Assembly (NCBI GenBank): GCA_937922105.1
Contig: CAKZVN010000331.1
Location: 1 to 12,585, forward strand
Length of the DNA: 12,585 nt
Reading direction: 5' to 3'
Source of the DNA: an uncultured Litorilinea sp.
Lineage (GTDB): Bacteria > Chloroflexota > Anaerolineae > Caldilineales > Caldilineaceae
Shown: positions 1-6,738 of the stretch, piece after piece
How the letters are laid out: each line of letters opens with the position of its first letter
How positions within the stretch are numbered: the first letter of the stretch is position 1
The notes under the pieces: generated by a model
What the model was told of the DNA's origin: nothing
Seen by the model: the letters and a program-made list of their open reading frames with translations, nothing else
The model's database searches: none
Program-made: the position numbers and the translations under genes

Positions 1-795
1 GAAGCGCCGCGCACCGTCAATCCAGATCAGGTCTTCCGGCCCCATGGTCACGCTGCCCTGTTTGGTCATGTTACTGCCGCACCAGGTGACCTCGATGCGA
101 TCCAGCATGTCCCGGCTGATGTAGAGCGCTGCCGACGGATAGGGACCCAGCAGCCATTTGTAGCCCACCAAGCCGTAAGCATCACAGCCCAGCGCGTGCA
201 CATCTAGGGGGAATTGCCCGGCGGAGTGGGCGCCGTCCACAAAGACATAGCTGCCCTGGGCCTTGGCAAGACGCGTCATCTCCGCCACCGGGACGATAGT
301 CCCGCTGTCGGTGGTGACGTGGCTGACCGCTACCAAGCGCGTGCGCGGGTTGAGCCGCATCGCGAAGTAGGTGAGCATGGCGTCGGGGTCGTGGCTCACC
401 GGCACGCGGTGGACCTTGAGGTCGTGGCGGCGCACGGCATTCATCAAGGGAATGAGCATTGCCGGGTGCTCTTGGTCGGTGACGATGATCTCGTCGCCCG
501 CTTGCCAGCGGATGCCTTCCACGATGATGTTGACTGCGGTAGAGAACTGGGTGGTGAAGGCGATTTCGTCGGCGTCGGCGCCGATGAAGGCCGCCAGCTT
601 GGTGCGCGCCCGCTCCACACCCAAGAAGGCGTCATCGCGCGCCAGCATCTTAGCCGGCCCCTCGGCGATGTAGTTCAGGGGCACGCGCAGCAACTCCGCG
701 GCGACCTGGGTGGAAAGCGGCGCGATGCCGCCGCAGTTGAAGTAGGTAGTATCGGCTAACATGGGGAAGTCGTGGCGGATGCTGCCGATGGGCAT
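1..795 (-). CDS. PLP-dependent class V aminotransferase-fold enzyme (3' end outside window)
   Basis: The first 265 residues of a fold-type I PLP enzyme are visible; the reading frame is open to base 1, so the C-terminal third is missing. The start ATG has AAGG five bases upstream. The N-terminus (RHDFPMLADTTYFNCGG) is typical of the isopenicillin-N-epimerase / cysteine-desulfurase-like class V group. Asp187 in VFVDGAHSAGQ should bind the PLP pyridine nitrogen, and Lys213 in GYKWLLGP is the expected Schiff-base lysine. EHPA at 109-112 matches the family's conserved substrate-side loop. Members include desulfurases, C-S lyases, epimerases and aminotransferases, and the sequence here does not decide among them. 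It is the last visible gene of the transporter cluster, 60 bases after the Ntn-hydrolase gene, so it probably acts on a product of that enzyme or on the imported compound (inference). It is probably cytoplasmic; no signal peptide is visible. Confidence 0.88.
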   Translation of the reverse strand, partial: MPIGSIRHDFPMLADTTYFNCGGIAPLSTQVAAELLRVPLNYIAEGPAKMLARDDAFLGVERARTKLAAFIGADADEIAFTTQFSTAVNIIVEGIRWQAGDEIIVTDQEHPAMLIPLMNAVRRHDLKVHRVPVSHDPDAMLTYFAMRLNPRTRLVAVSHVTTDSGTIVPVAEMTRLAKAQGSYVFVDGAHSAGQFPLDVHALGCDAYGLVGYKWLLGPYPSAALYISRDMLDRIEVTWCGSNMTKQGSVTMGPEDLIWIDGARRF

Positions 796-855
796 GAGGG
801 CCTTCGCTTTCCTCGGTAGGTGAAGCCTGGATGGGCGAACTCGGGCGCGTGCGTC

Positions 856-2484
856 TTACCAACCGATGGCGTAGCCGTCGCGGCGCGGGTCGGCGCCGCC
901 GCTATAGGCCCCGCTGTCAGGGTCAATCATGATCCCCTGCGCGCCGCCCACAGCCATGGTAAAGTCGGGCAGCACGTCCACCAAGTGACCGCGGGCGCGC
1001 AGCCCATCCAGCACGGCAGCGGGGATGCGCCCTTCCGCCATGATGCGGTTGCCCTCGGCAGGGCGCACGCGCGGGGCTTCGATAGCCGCTTGCACCGCCA
1101 TCTCAAAGTCCATCACGTTGGACATAAACTGGGGGGTGGTCTCCATGATGCCGTGGCTGCCGGGCGTGCCCATGAGCGCAAAGGGCTTGCCCCCGCGGAA
1201 GATCATGCCCGGTGAGAGACACATCTCGTTCTTCTTGCGCGGCCCCACCACGTTGGGGCTGTCCGCATCCAGGTCGAACCAATAGATGAAGTCGTTGAGC
1301 AGAATGCCGGTATCGGGCACGACCACGCCGCAGCCGAAGCCGCCCAGACTCTGCGTCGCGGAGACCGCGTTGCCCTCGGCATCCACCACGTTGAAATGGG
1401 TGGTGCTTTCGCGCATGCCCTGCAATTCGCCCGGCTTGACGAAGCTCACCTCCATGGTGGTGGCATAGCGCGCGCCCAGGACACGCGCCGCGCGCGCCGG
1501 GTCAATCAACGCGCGGCGCGCCGCGCAATAGTCGTCGCGGAGCAGTTCCTCCAGGGCGACGCCTGGGCGCACGTTGTAATGCACGCGGTCGGCGATGGCT
1601 AGCTTTTCGGCTTCGATCAACGTGTGCAGATGCTCCACCGAGTTGTGCCCCATGCTGCGCAGATCATAGCCTTCCAGCAGTTTGAGCGTCTGGAGCCATT
1701 GCACGGCGCTGGAGGGCGCGGGCGGGCCGAAGACTTCATACTCGCGATAGCGGATGCCCAGCGGCGCGACCCAGTCCACCGTCAAATCCGCCAGATCGCG
1801 CAGGGTGAGCAATCCTCCCTCGGCTTGCACAAAGCGGACAATCTTCTCGGCAATTTCGCCCCGATAAAAGGCGTCGTGCCCCCCTTCCACCAGCGTGCGG
1901 AAAGTCTTCGCCAAATCCGGCTGTTTGTGGATTTGACCTGGGCGCATGGGCGCGCCGTTGGGAAAGAAACAGGCCATCGAGGAGGGATAAGGGCGCAGCC
2001 AGGACTCGTAGGTGTTGACAATGTTGGCGGCGTGAACGGTGACCGGGTGACCCTGCTCGCAGATGTCAATGACATGCTTGAAGACCGCGGCGCGGTCCAT
2101 GGTGCCGAAGCGCTCCAGCGCAGCCAACCAGCCTGCCGGCGCGCCGGGTGTCATCACCGACTTCACGCCGCGCAGCATCTGCTCTGGTCCCGTGAAAACG
2201 CTGCGCTCCGCGGCATAGGGACTCCAGCCTTGATAATCCAAACAGATGTGAGTCCGGCTTTTGGCGTGGTAGATTTGCATCCACCCGACGCCGCCGATCC
2301 CCGATAGCCCCATCTCCACAGCCCCTAAGGTAGAGGCGACGGCGACCGCCGCGTCAATGGCGTTGCCGCCTTCCATCAGGGTGCGTAATCCGGCGACCGA
2401 AGCCAGCGGATGGGCCGACGAGACCATCCCGCGCCGTCCGGTAACGGTGGGGCGATATTGCACCCCGGCATACGCGAATGTCAT
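856..2484 (-). CDS. Gamma-glutamyltransferase-family Ntn hydrolase with altered substrate pocket
   Basis: This 542-residue protein aligns along its whole length with gamma-glutamyltranspeptidase, a self-cleaving Ntn hydrolase. The N-terminal block GGNAIDAAVAVASTLG (39-54) and the processing site STTHFNVVD are clear. Thr361 is the expected autoproteolysis residue and nucleophile, and Ser379 stands where E. coli has Thr409. By eye, the residues that hold the gamma-glutamyl group in E. coli GGT are mostly replaced: Arg114 by Gln85 (LDYQGWSP), Asn411 by Gly, Gln430 by Phe399, Asp433 by Trp or Phe, Ser462/Ser463 by Met/Cys, and the Gly-Gly of the oxyanion hole by Gly-Ser (GTPGSHG). It is therefore probably an amidase or acylase of unknown substrate, not a true GGT. 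No signal peptide is visible, so a cytoplasmic location is likely, unlike periplasmic GGT. The start has AGGA six bases upstream. It lies between a CUT1 permease gene and a PLP-enzyme gene. Confidence 0.88.
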   Translation of the reverse strand: MTFAYAGVQYRPTVTGRRGMVSSAHPLASVAGLRTLMEGGNAIDAAVAVASTLGAVEMGLSGIGGVGWMQIYHAKSRTHICLDYQGWSPYAAERSVFTGPEQMLRGVKSVMTPGAPAGWLAALERFGTMDRAAVFKHVIDICEQGHPVTVHAANIVNTYESWLRPYPSSMACFFPNGAPMRPGQIHKQPDLAKTFRTLVEGGHDAFYRGEIAEKIVRFVQAEGGLLTLRDLADLTVDWVAPLGIRYREYEVFGPPAPSSAVQWLQTLKLLEGYDLRSMGHNSVEHLHTLIEAEKLAIADRVHYNVRPGVALEELLRDDYCAARRALIDPARAARVLGARYATTMEVSFVKPGELQGMRESTTHFNVVDAEGNAVSATQSLGGFGCGVVVPDTGILLNDFIYWFDLDADSPNVVGPRKKNEMCLSPGMIFRGGKPFALMGTPGSHGIMETTPQFMSNVMDFEMAVQAAIEAPRVRPAEGNRIMAEGRIPAAVLDGLRARGHLVDVLPDFTMAVGGAQGIMIDPDSGAYSGGADPRRDGYAIGW

Positions 2485-2564
2485 TGCAGTTCCTCGCTAG
2501 TTGTTTGGGAGAGAGTGGTTTGGATGGATGGAGAGGCGGGAATCATGAGGGCGGGCCGGGCAGA

Positions 2565-3470
2565 CTAGCCCTTTAAGCCGCCGACGGTGATGCCTTGCAC
2601 AAAGTAACGCTGGAACAAGAAAAAGACAATCACTTGGGCCGACGCCATATAGGTCGCAGCCGCCATGAGCGCGCCGTAATTGACGCGCAACTCGCGGGTC
2701 GCCAAGAGTGAGAAGCCCACCGTGAGCGTCATCATTTCTGTGGAGTTGACAATAATCAACGGCCACAAAAAGGCATTCCATTGTCCCATAAAGACGAAGA
2801 TGCCCAGGGTCGCCAGGCCCGGTTTGGAAAGGGGCAGGATGATATGGGTGAAGACCCCCAGCTCGCTGCACCCGTCAATGGTGGCGGCTTCGATCAACTC
2901 GCTGGGCAACGTCTGGATGAATTGGCGCATGAGAAAGACGCCGAAGGGCGCGGACAGCCCCGGCGCAATGATGCCCAGATATTCGTTGACCAGCCCGAAG
3001 CGAGTCATCAGCGTAAAGAGCGGTACGATCAGCGCAAAGCCGGGGATCATCATGGAACTGACGTAAATCCAGAAGATGATCTCGCGGCCCGGAAATTGCT
3101 TCTTGGCAAAACCGTAGCCTGCCATGGAGGCGAAGAGCAATTGGAAGCCGGTGACCAGGAGCGCCACCAGGAAGCTGTTGAAGGTCCAGCGCCCGACCGG
3201 GGAGTTGGCAAAGGCCTCGCGGAAGTTGTTGAGCGAGACGTTGGTGGGAATCCATTCCGGTGGCAGACTCATGACGATGGAGGGGGGCTTGAGCGCGGTG
3301 GTCACCATCCAGTAGAGCGGGAAGAGACTCACCACCGCCCAGCTGCCCAGCACCAGATAGGCTATCGCGAAAAAGAGGCGCTCACCGGGTGTGGCCTCTT
3401 TCCACGCACGCACAAAGGCATTCACGGGAGTACGTTTGCGCCGCGGGAAGGGTTGCACAGTGACAGACAT
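2565..3470 (-). CDS. CUT1-type ABC transporter permease, MalG-like
   Basis: A 301-residue inner-membrane permease of the carbohydrate ABC importer type (binding-protein-dependent transport family, MalG/UgpE-like). The cytoplasmic N-terminus is basic, followed by a first membrane helix at about 32-57 and five further hydrophobic segments. The EAA loop that docks on the ATPase is at about 194-217 (EAATIDGCSELGVFTHIILP). The C-terminus QRYFVQGITVGGLKG is highly typical of MalG-type subunits. It starts 21 bases after the stop of the partner permease with AAGGGA just upstream, so the two are almost certainly co-transcribed and assembled as a heterodimer. The substrate cannot be read from the permease. 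No ATPase gene is present nearby, so a shared UgpC/MsmX-like ATPase encoded elsewhere is expected. Confidence 0.95.
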   Translation of the reverse strand: MSVTVQPFPRRKRTPVNAFVRAWKEATPGERLFFAIAYLVLGSWAVVSLFPLYWMVTTALKPPSIVMSLPPEWIPTNVSLNNFREAFANSPVGRWTFNSFLVALLVTGFQLLFASMAGYGFAKKQFPGREIIFWIYVSSMMIPGFALIVPLFTLMTRFGLVNEYLGIIAPGLSAPFGVFLMRQFIQTLPSELIEAATIDGCSELGVFTHIILPLSKPGLATLGIFVFMGQWNAFLWPLIIVNSTEMMTLTVGFSLLATRELRVNYGALMAAATYMASAQVIVFFLFQRYFVQGITVGGLKG

Positions 3471-3491
3471 GGCGCGTCCCTTTTGCTCTTC

Positions 3492-4379
3492 CTAGTACTC
3501 GACGTTGGTGCGCAGGATGCGAAATTGGGCAATGGCTAGGATCATGGTGATGACCAGCAACAACACTGCCACGGCAGACGCGCGGCCAAAATCGAAGCGG
3601 ATGAAGCCGTATTCGTAAATGGAGTAGACCAGGTTGGTGGTGGCAAAGTTTGGGCCGCCGCGCGTCATCACGAAGATTTCGGTGAAAATTTGCAACGAGG
3701 CGACCGTCCCCAAAATGGACACGTAGGTGATGGCGGGCTTGAGCAACGGGATGGTGATGGACAAGGTCTGGCGCACAATAGACGCTCCCTCGATCGCCGC
3801 AGCCTCATACAGCTCCTTCGGAATCCCGCCCATTGACGCCGTCAAGAGGATGATGGAGCCGCCCCAGTGGGACGAGTGGTACATGATGACCAGACTCAAG
3901 AGACTAAAGCGCGGGTCCGCCAACCAGAGGACAGGAGGGATACCCAGTTTGCCCAGCAAAAAATTGAGCAAGCCGAAAGCCGGGTCGTACAGATAGAGCC
4001 AGACCATGCTGAGGACTACCCCCGACGTCACGACGGGCAGGTAGAAGGCCGATTTGAAGAAGGTCTGCATTACCGCAGGCAGCCGGTAGATCAACGCCGA
4101 CAGGGTCAACGAGATCAACACCCCCACTGGCACGATCAAGAGCACGTAGAGGAAGGTGTTGTTCACCATGATGAAGAAGGCGCTCTCGTTGAACAACTTT
4201 TCGTAATTGCCCAACCCCACCCATTCGCGCCCGCTCAGCCGCAGGCGCTGGAAGCTCAGGACAATCGAGTCAATCATGGGATAGAGCGAGAAGAGCGCAA
4301 AGGTCAACAGGCTGGGCAAGATGAAGAAGTAGCCCCAAGCTGCTTTGCGCCGACGGCGAGTGAGCAACACGCTGGACAT
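3492..4379 (-). CDS. CUT1-type ABC transporter permease, MalF-like
   Basis: A 295-residue inner-membrane permease of the MalF/UgpA type. I chose the ATG at 4379 because AAGGAG (4385-4390) lies five bases upstream, followed by MSSVLLTRRRRKAAWGYFF, the usual basic leader before the first helix. An upstream in-frame ATG at 4478 would add 33 unlikely residues and would run through the two intergenic hairpins. The EAA motif lies at about 192-215 (EAAAIEGASIVRQTLSITIP), and TRGGPNFAT (about 239-247) is a typical MalF signature. It pairs with the MalG-like subunit encoded 21 bases downstream. The 111-base gap from the binding-protein gene contains structured RNA, which fits the lower permease expression usual in such operons. 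Confidence 0.95.
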   Translation of the reverse strand: MSSVLLTRRRRKAAWGYFFILPSLLTFALFSLYPMIDSIVLSFQRLRLSGREWVGLGNYEKLFNESAFFIMVNNTFLYVLLIVPVGVLISLTLSALIYRLPAVMQTFFKSAFYLPVVTSGVVLSMVWLYLYDPAFGLLNFLLGKLGIPPVLWLADPRFSLLSLVIMYHSSHWGGSIILLTASMGGIPKELYEAAAIEGASIVRQTLSITIPLLKPAITYVSILGTVASLQIFTEIFVMTRGGPNFATTNLVYSIYEYGFIRFDFGRASAVAVLLLVITMILAIAQFRILRTNVEY

Positions 4380-4405
4380 CACGTCTCCTTCACGGTGGCA
4401 TGGCA

Positions 4406-4425
4406 CCGGCTCGCTGCCGAGCCGG
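4406..4425 (-). other. Intergenic hairpin 2 between binding-protein and permease genes
   Basis: CCGGCTCG at 4406-4413 pairs with CGAGCCGG at 4418-4425 around a four-base loop, giving a perfect 8-bp stem. It lies 15 bases upstream (in transcript sense) of the permease Shine-Dalgarno sequence, close enough to influence translation initiation. No U-tract follows, so it is not a classical terminator. Confidence 0.6.
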
Positions 4426-4443
4426 ACGGGGAGCGATGGGACC

Positions 4444-4476
4444 GCCATCCCGGAAGCCAAGAGCTTCCGGGATGGC
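4444..4476 (-). other. Intergenic hairpin 1: perfect 14-bp stem after the binding-protein gene
   Basis: GCCATCCCGGAAGC at 4444-4457 and GCTTCCGGGATGGC at 4463-4476 are perfect complements around a five-base loop. It begins 14 bases after the binding-protein stop codon. No T-run follows on the minus strand, so it is better read as a 3'-end mRNA stabiliser or partial attenuator than as a full terminator. Such hairpins commonly raise binding-protein mRNA relative to permease mRNA in ABC import operons (established for malE-malF; inferred here). A REP-like repeat is the alternative. Confidence 0.75.
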
Positions 4477-4490
4477 AAGATGGCGAGCGA

Positions 4491-5867
4491 CTACCCCGCC
4501 AAGGCTTCCTGGATCAACTTGTTGCCCTCGACGGCAAACTCGTCCAGCGCCTGTTGCGGCGTCAGTTGCAGGCTGAGCGCGGCCTCCAGCATGCGCGGGG
4601 CGAGCGTGAAGGTGATGGCAGCCGCGCTGGCGCGCCGTCCGAAGGTAGACATGATGTTGGTGAATTGCAAGCCGACGCGCATGTTCTCATCTACAATCGT
4701 GGGCCACAGCGATTGGAGCGCGGGCGGCATCCCGAACGAGTCGAGCGAGACCTTGAGTGATTCGGGACGCACCAAGAATTGCGCCCATTTGTGCGCAGCT
4801 TTGGTGCGGTTTGCGTCGCGCTGTTGAAAGACATAGTGCCCGTGGATGTTGGTCATCACAGCCGGCTCTTTGCCCGGCACGTTGGGCGGCGGCGCCCAAT
4901 ACCAGCGGAAGTCCTCGCGATTCTCGAATTGCGGCGGGGTCTTGCCCGAACCTTGTGACGGATAGGTGGCTGATTTGCCCTCGGTAAAGAGTTGGTCCGC
5001 TTCCGCGGCTTTGCGAATGGCGCCGCCGGGCACGGCAACCTTATGCACTTGCTCGCAATCCACCAACCATTGCAGTCCCTCCACGCCTTCGGGGCTGTTG
5101 AGGGCGATGGCGGTTTCATCCTCGTTGAAGAGCCGCGCCCCGAAACCGTACATGAATTGGGTGATGTGGTAGTGAATGTCGGTGCACCAGACCGTGCCGT
5201 AAACCCCATTGGTGGTGTTGGCTTTGGCGGCTTCCAAGAACGTATCCATCTCCCAGCGCCGGTCCGGACCGCTGGGCAGCAAATCGGCGACGCCGTTTTG
5301 CTCCCACATGGTGGCGTTGATGGCAATCCCGCCGCCGAAGGAGAGACGCCAGGGCCAAAGGTACTGCATCCCGTCGAAGCTGGTTTCGGCGGCGACTGCC
5401 GGGTGCAAGTCCGCAACGATTGCCGGGTCAATGTAGTCGTTGATGGGCGAAAGCGCGCCCAGCGCGACATACTTGGCTGCCTCGGAGACCGGCCCTTGCA
5501 CCACATCCGGTGGTGTGCCCGCCACCAACGAAGCGTCTAGCTTGGCAAACCAGGTCTGGTCGTGGGGCAACGTCTCCAGCTTGAGGTCAATATCGGGGTT
5601 TTCGGCGCGGAAGGCCTCGGCATTCCAGTCAAAATAGGTGATGACGTTCTCTTTGGTGTCCACCGGCACGCGCTGGAGGGTGGTCTTGTCCATCGTCAAC
5701 GTCGAGTAGATCCAGTGGGAGATGGTAATCCGCTCGGTGGAGGGCGCAGCCGCGCCGCTGCTGCCGGCCTGCGGCGCAATCGGCGCGGCGCAAGCGGCTA
5801 ACGCGGTCATGCTTGCTGCCGCCGAGACAGCCAAAAAGCGGCGACGGCTGATCCTGCTTGTGTTCAT
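4491..5867 (-). CDS. Family 1 extracellular solute-binding protein, Tat-type lipoprotein
   Basis: This 458-residue protein is the substrate-capturing subunit of the ABC importer. The start at 5867 is set by AAGGAG (5875-5880) seven bases upstream and by the signal peptide that follows. That peptide has a twin-arginine motif (SRRRFLAV, 7-14), a hydrophobic stretch and a lipobox LAAC with the modified Cys26, so the folded protein should pass through Tat and be anchored as a lipoprotein. A Ser/Ala/Pro linker (about 27-43) precedes the mature domain. The blocks DASLVAGTPPDVVQG and FTEGKSATYPSQG are typical of sugar-type (SBP_bac_1) proteins. The substrate is unknown; the aromatic-rich middle (WPWRLSFGGG, WYWAPPP) would suit a sugar or aromatic-stackable ligand. 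The in-frame extension upstream to 6020 has no translation signal and is rejected. It is the first gene of the cluster, behind a promoter and a LacI-type operator. Confidence 0.93.
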   Translation of the reverse strand: MNTSRISRRRFLAVSAAASMTALAACAAPIAPQAGSSGAAAPSTERITISHWIYSTLTMDKTTLQRVPVDTKENVITYFDWNAEAFRAENPDIDLKLETLPHDQTWFAKLDASLVAGTPPDVVQGPVSEAAKYVALGALSPINDYIDPAIVADLHPAVAAETSFDGMQYLWPWRLSFGGGIAINATMWEQNGVADLLPSGPDRRWEMDTFLEAAKANTTNGVYGTVWCTDIHYHITQFMYGFGARLFNEDETAIALNSPEGVEGLQWLVDCEQVHKVAVPGGAIRKAAEADQLFTEGKSATYPSQGSGKTPPQFENREDFRWYWAPPPNVPGKEPAVMTNIHGHYVFQQRDANRTKAAHKWAQFLVRPESLKVSLDSFGMPPALQSLWPTIVDENMRVGLQFTNIMSTFGRRASAAAITFTLAPRMLEAALSLQLTPQQALDEFAVEGNKLIQEALAG

Positions 5868-6005
5868 CTCTTTTCTCCTTGTGTGGGTGGGGTACGGCGC
5901 AGGCGGCTTGGTCGGTACGACGCAGACGGAGCTTTGGCGCTTATGACTTCTGCATGGGGGTAGAGCAGTGGAACAAGAATACGAGAACGTAGGGAGGGCG
6001 ATGTG

Positions 6006-6019
6006 CGAAATCGATTGCA
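6006..6019. promoter_or_regulatory. LacI-family-type operator on the predicted transcription start
   Basis: CGAAATCGATTGCA matches the LacI/CcpA-family consensus TGnAAnCGnTTnCA at 9 of 10 defined bases; only the first T is a C. It directly adjoins the -10 box and covers the predicted start site of the transporter promoter, a classic position for repression. LacI-family regulators often control CUT1 importers (established). No regulator gene is in the window, so the binding protein is not identified. Confidence 0.6.
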
Positions 6020-6048
6020 AGACTAGCAGATGGTGCCCCCCATGTCAA
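6020..6048 (-). promoter_or_regulatory. Promoter of the transporter cluster
   Basis: On the minus strand a perfect -35 TTGACA (6043-6048) is separated by 17 bases from TAGTCT (6020-6025). The -10 box is weak (3 of 6), but TGC directly before it forms an extended -10. Transcription would start near 6013, giving a leader of about 145 bases before the binding-protein gene. Confidence 0.65.
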
Positions 6049-6110
6049 GTCGTTTTTGGGGAATTGCAGGGCCTCGCACAAGTCGTGTTTTTGTGGTCAC
6101 AAGCCTCCGC
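6049..6110. other. Non-coding spacer upstream of the transporter promoter
   Basis: No gene is supported here. Together with the repeat and terminator entries that follow, it fills the 350-base gap between the transporter promoter and the stop codon of the small membrane-protein gene at 6400. Nothing else is recognised in 6246-6328. Confidence 0.5.
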
Positions 6111-6245
6111 TCATGCTGAGTGGTTCGTTCGCCAAGTGTCTAAGATAGTCATGCTGAGCGCAGTTGCCTGCCCTGCGCGCAGCGCCGGAAAGCATCTCCT
6201 CTGGGGAGGTGTCGGGATTGTGCGGTGCAGACGCCCCAGAATGAC
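6111..6245. repeat. Degenerate dispersed-repeat element (GTCATGCTGAG type)
   Basis: TCATGCTGAG occurs twice as a direct repeat (6111-6120 and 6149-6158). From the second copy, GTCATGCTGAG at 6148 faces CCAGAATGAC at 6236-6245, whose complement is GTCATTCTGG, so the ends form imperfect inverted repeats about 98 bases apart. The interior contains GCGCAGCG and AGCATCTC, words I associate with short dispersed repeats in Chloroflexota and other metagenome-derived genomes. No coding frame is supported. It could be a remnant of a small non-autonomous element. Confidence 0.45.
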
Positions 6246-6328
6246 TCCGGCTGCGGGCTTTTGAGCAGCCCTGGTGGACTTGGGAATTGCGGAAGGCAGC
6301 GCGCAACGGGGCTGCATGGATCGCTCGC

Positions 6329-6368
6329 AAAAGACTGCGCCCGCCGCTGCCAAAGCAGGGCGGGCGCA
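6329..6368 (-). terminator. Intrinsic terminator after the small membrane-protein gene
   Basis: On the minus strand TGCGCCCGCC (6336-6345) pairs with GGCGGGCGCA (6359-6368), and after a one-base bulge CTGC pairs with GCAG around a CAAA loop, giving 14 base pairs in all. The transcript then reads GTCTTTTG, a short U-run. It ends the peptidase/membrane-protein transcription unit 32 bases after its stop codon. Confidence 0.8.
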
Positions 6369-6399
6369 AGCTTCTGTCTCAGTTGGACGACGCCGGGGT

Positions 6400-6672
6400 C
6401 TAGTAGACGTCGCCAGGATAGACCCGGTAGGTGGAGACGCGCTCCTGGTGACGCGTGGCTTTGCGCATGGCCCAGCCCCACGCTGTGAGCGCCGCGCCGG
6501 CAGCCGCCAGCACAATCGCCACCAAGTAGGCGAGCAACTCCGGCCAAATCATGATCGCCAACGCCAGTAGCAACAACGTCACCCCCGGCGCCAGCCACAG
6601 CCACGACCCGCGGCCGCGCGGGGCAAAGCGGCTTTCGCGCACACGGATAAAGATCGGCGAACCTGTGAACAT
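6400..6672 (-). CDS. Small two-helix membrane protein, unknown function
   Basis: A 90-residue protein that I do not recognise. The start at 6672 (MFTGSPIFIRV) is preferred because GGAGGGAG (6678-6685) lies at a proper distance; an in-frame ATG at 6687 would include that ribosome site in the coding region. A basic N-terminal stretch (RVRESRFAPRGRG) is followed by two hydrophobic segments at about 26-42 and 44-67, then a charged tail rich in Arg and Tyr (MRKATRHQERVSTYRVYPGDVY). It should be an integral membrane protein with a cytoplasmic tail. It lies 66 bases after the zinc metallopeptidase gene and ahead of a terminator, so the two are probably co-transcribed. A partner or accessory role for the peptidase is only a guess from position. 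Confidence 0.7.
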   Translation of the reverse strand: MFTGSPIFIRVRESRFAPRGRGSWLWLAPGVTLLLLALAIMIWPELLAYLVAIVLAAAGAALTAWGWAMRKATRHQERVSTYRVYPGDVY

Positions 6673-6690
6673 ACGCACTCCCTCCATAAC

Positions 6691-6712
6691 ACCCCGCAGC
6701 CTGTGCCGGGGT
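6691..6712 (-). other. Short intergenic hairpin
   Basis: ACCCCG (6691-6696) and CGGGGT (6707-6712) can form a 6-bp stem with a ten-base loop between the peptidase stop and the ribosome site of the small membrane-protein gene. No U-run follows. It may modulate the downstream gene or be incidental in GC-rich DNA. Confidence 0.35.
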
Positions 6713-6738
6713 CCAAATGTCCCTGCCCGTGTCCGAGC

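Noticed and set aside
1..795. Naming the PLP enzyme as the cysteine desulfurase SufS or as EgtE
   Set aside because: The loop carrying the catalytic Cys of desulfurases lies beyond the window, and no iron-sulfur or ergothioneine genes are nearby.
1624..2307. Long plus-strand open frame of 227 codons antisense to the Ntn hydrolase
   Set aside because: It is a GC-rich shadow of a well-supported gene, with no recognisable domain. The same holds for the plus-strand frames at 2781-3539, 3867-4760 and 8696-9334.
4380..4478. In-frame extension of the MalF-like permease to an ATG at 4478
   Set aside because: It would translate through two perfect hairpins and ignore the strong AAGGAG five bases before the ATG at 4379.
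5868..6020. In-frame N-terminal extension of the binding protein to an ATG at 6020
   Set aside because: It has no ribosome site, overlaps the -10 and operator, and would bury the Tat/lipobox signal peptide 51 residues inside the protein.
6111..6245. Active insertion sequence or CRISPR array
   Set aside because: There is no transposase frame, and only two short direct repeats without regular spacing.
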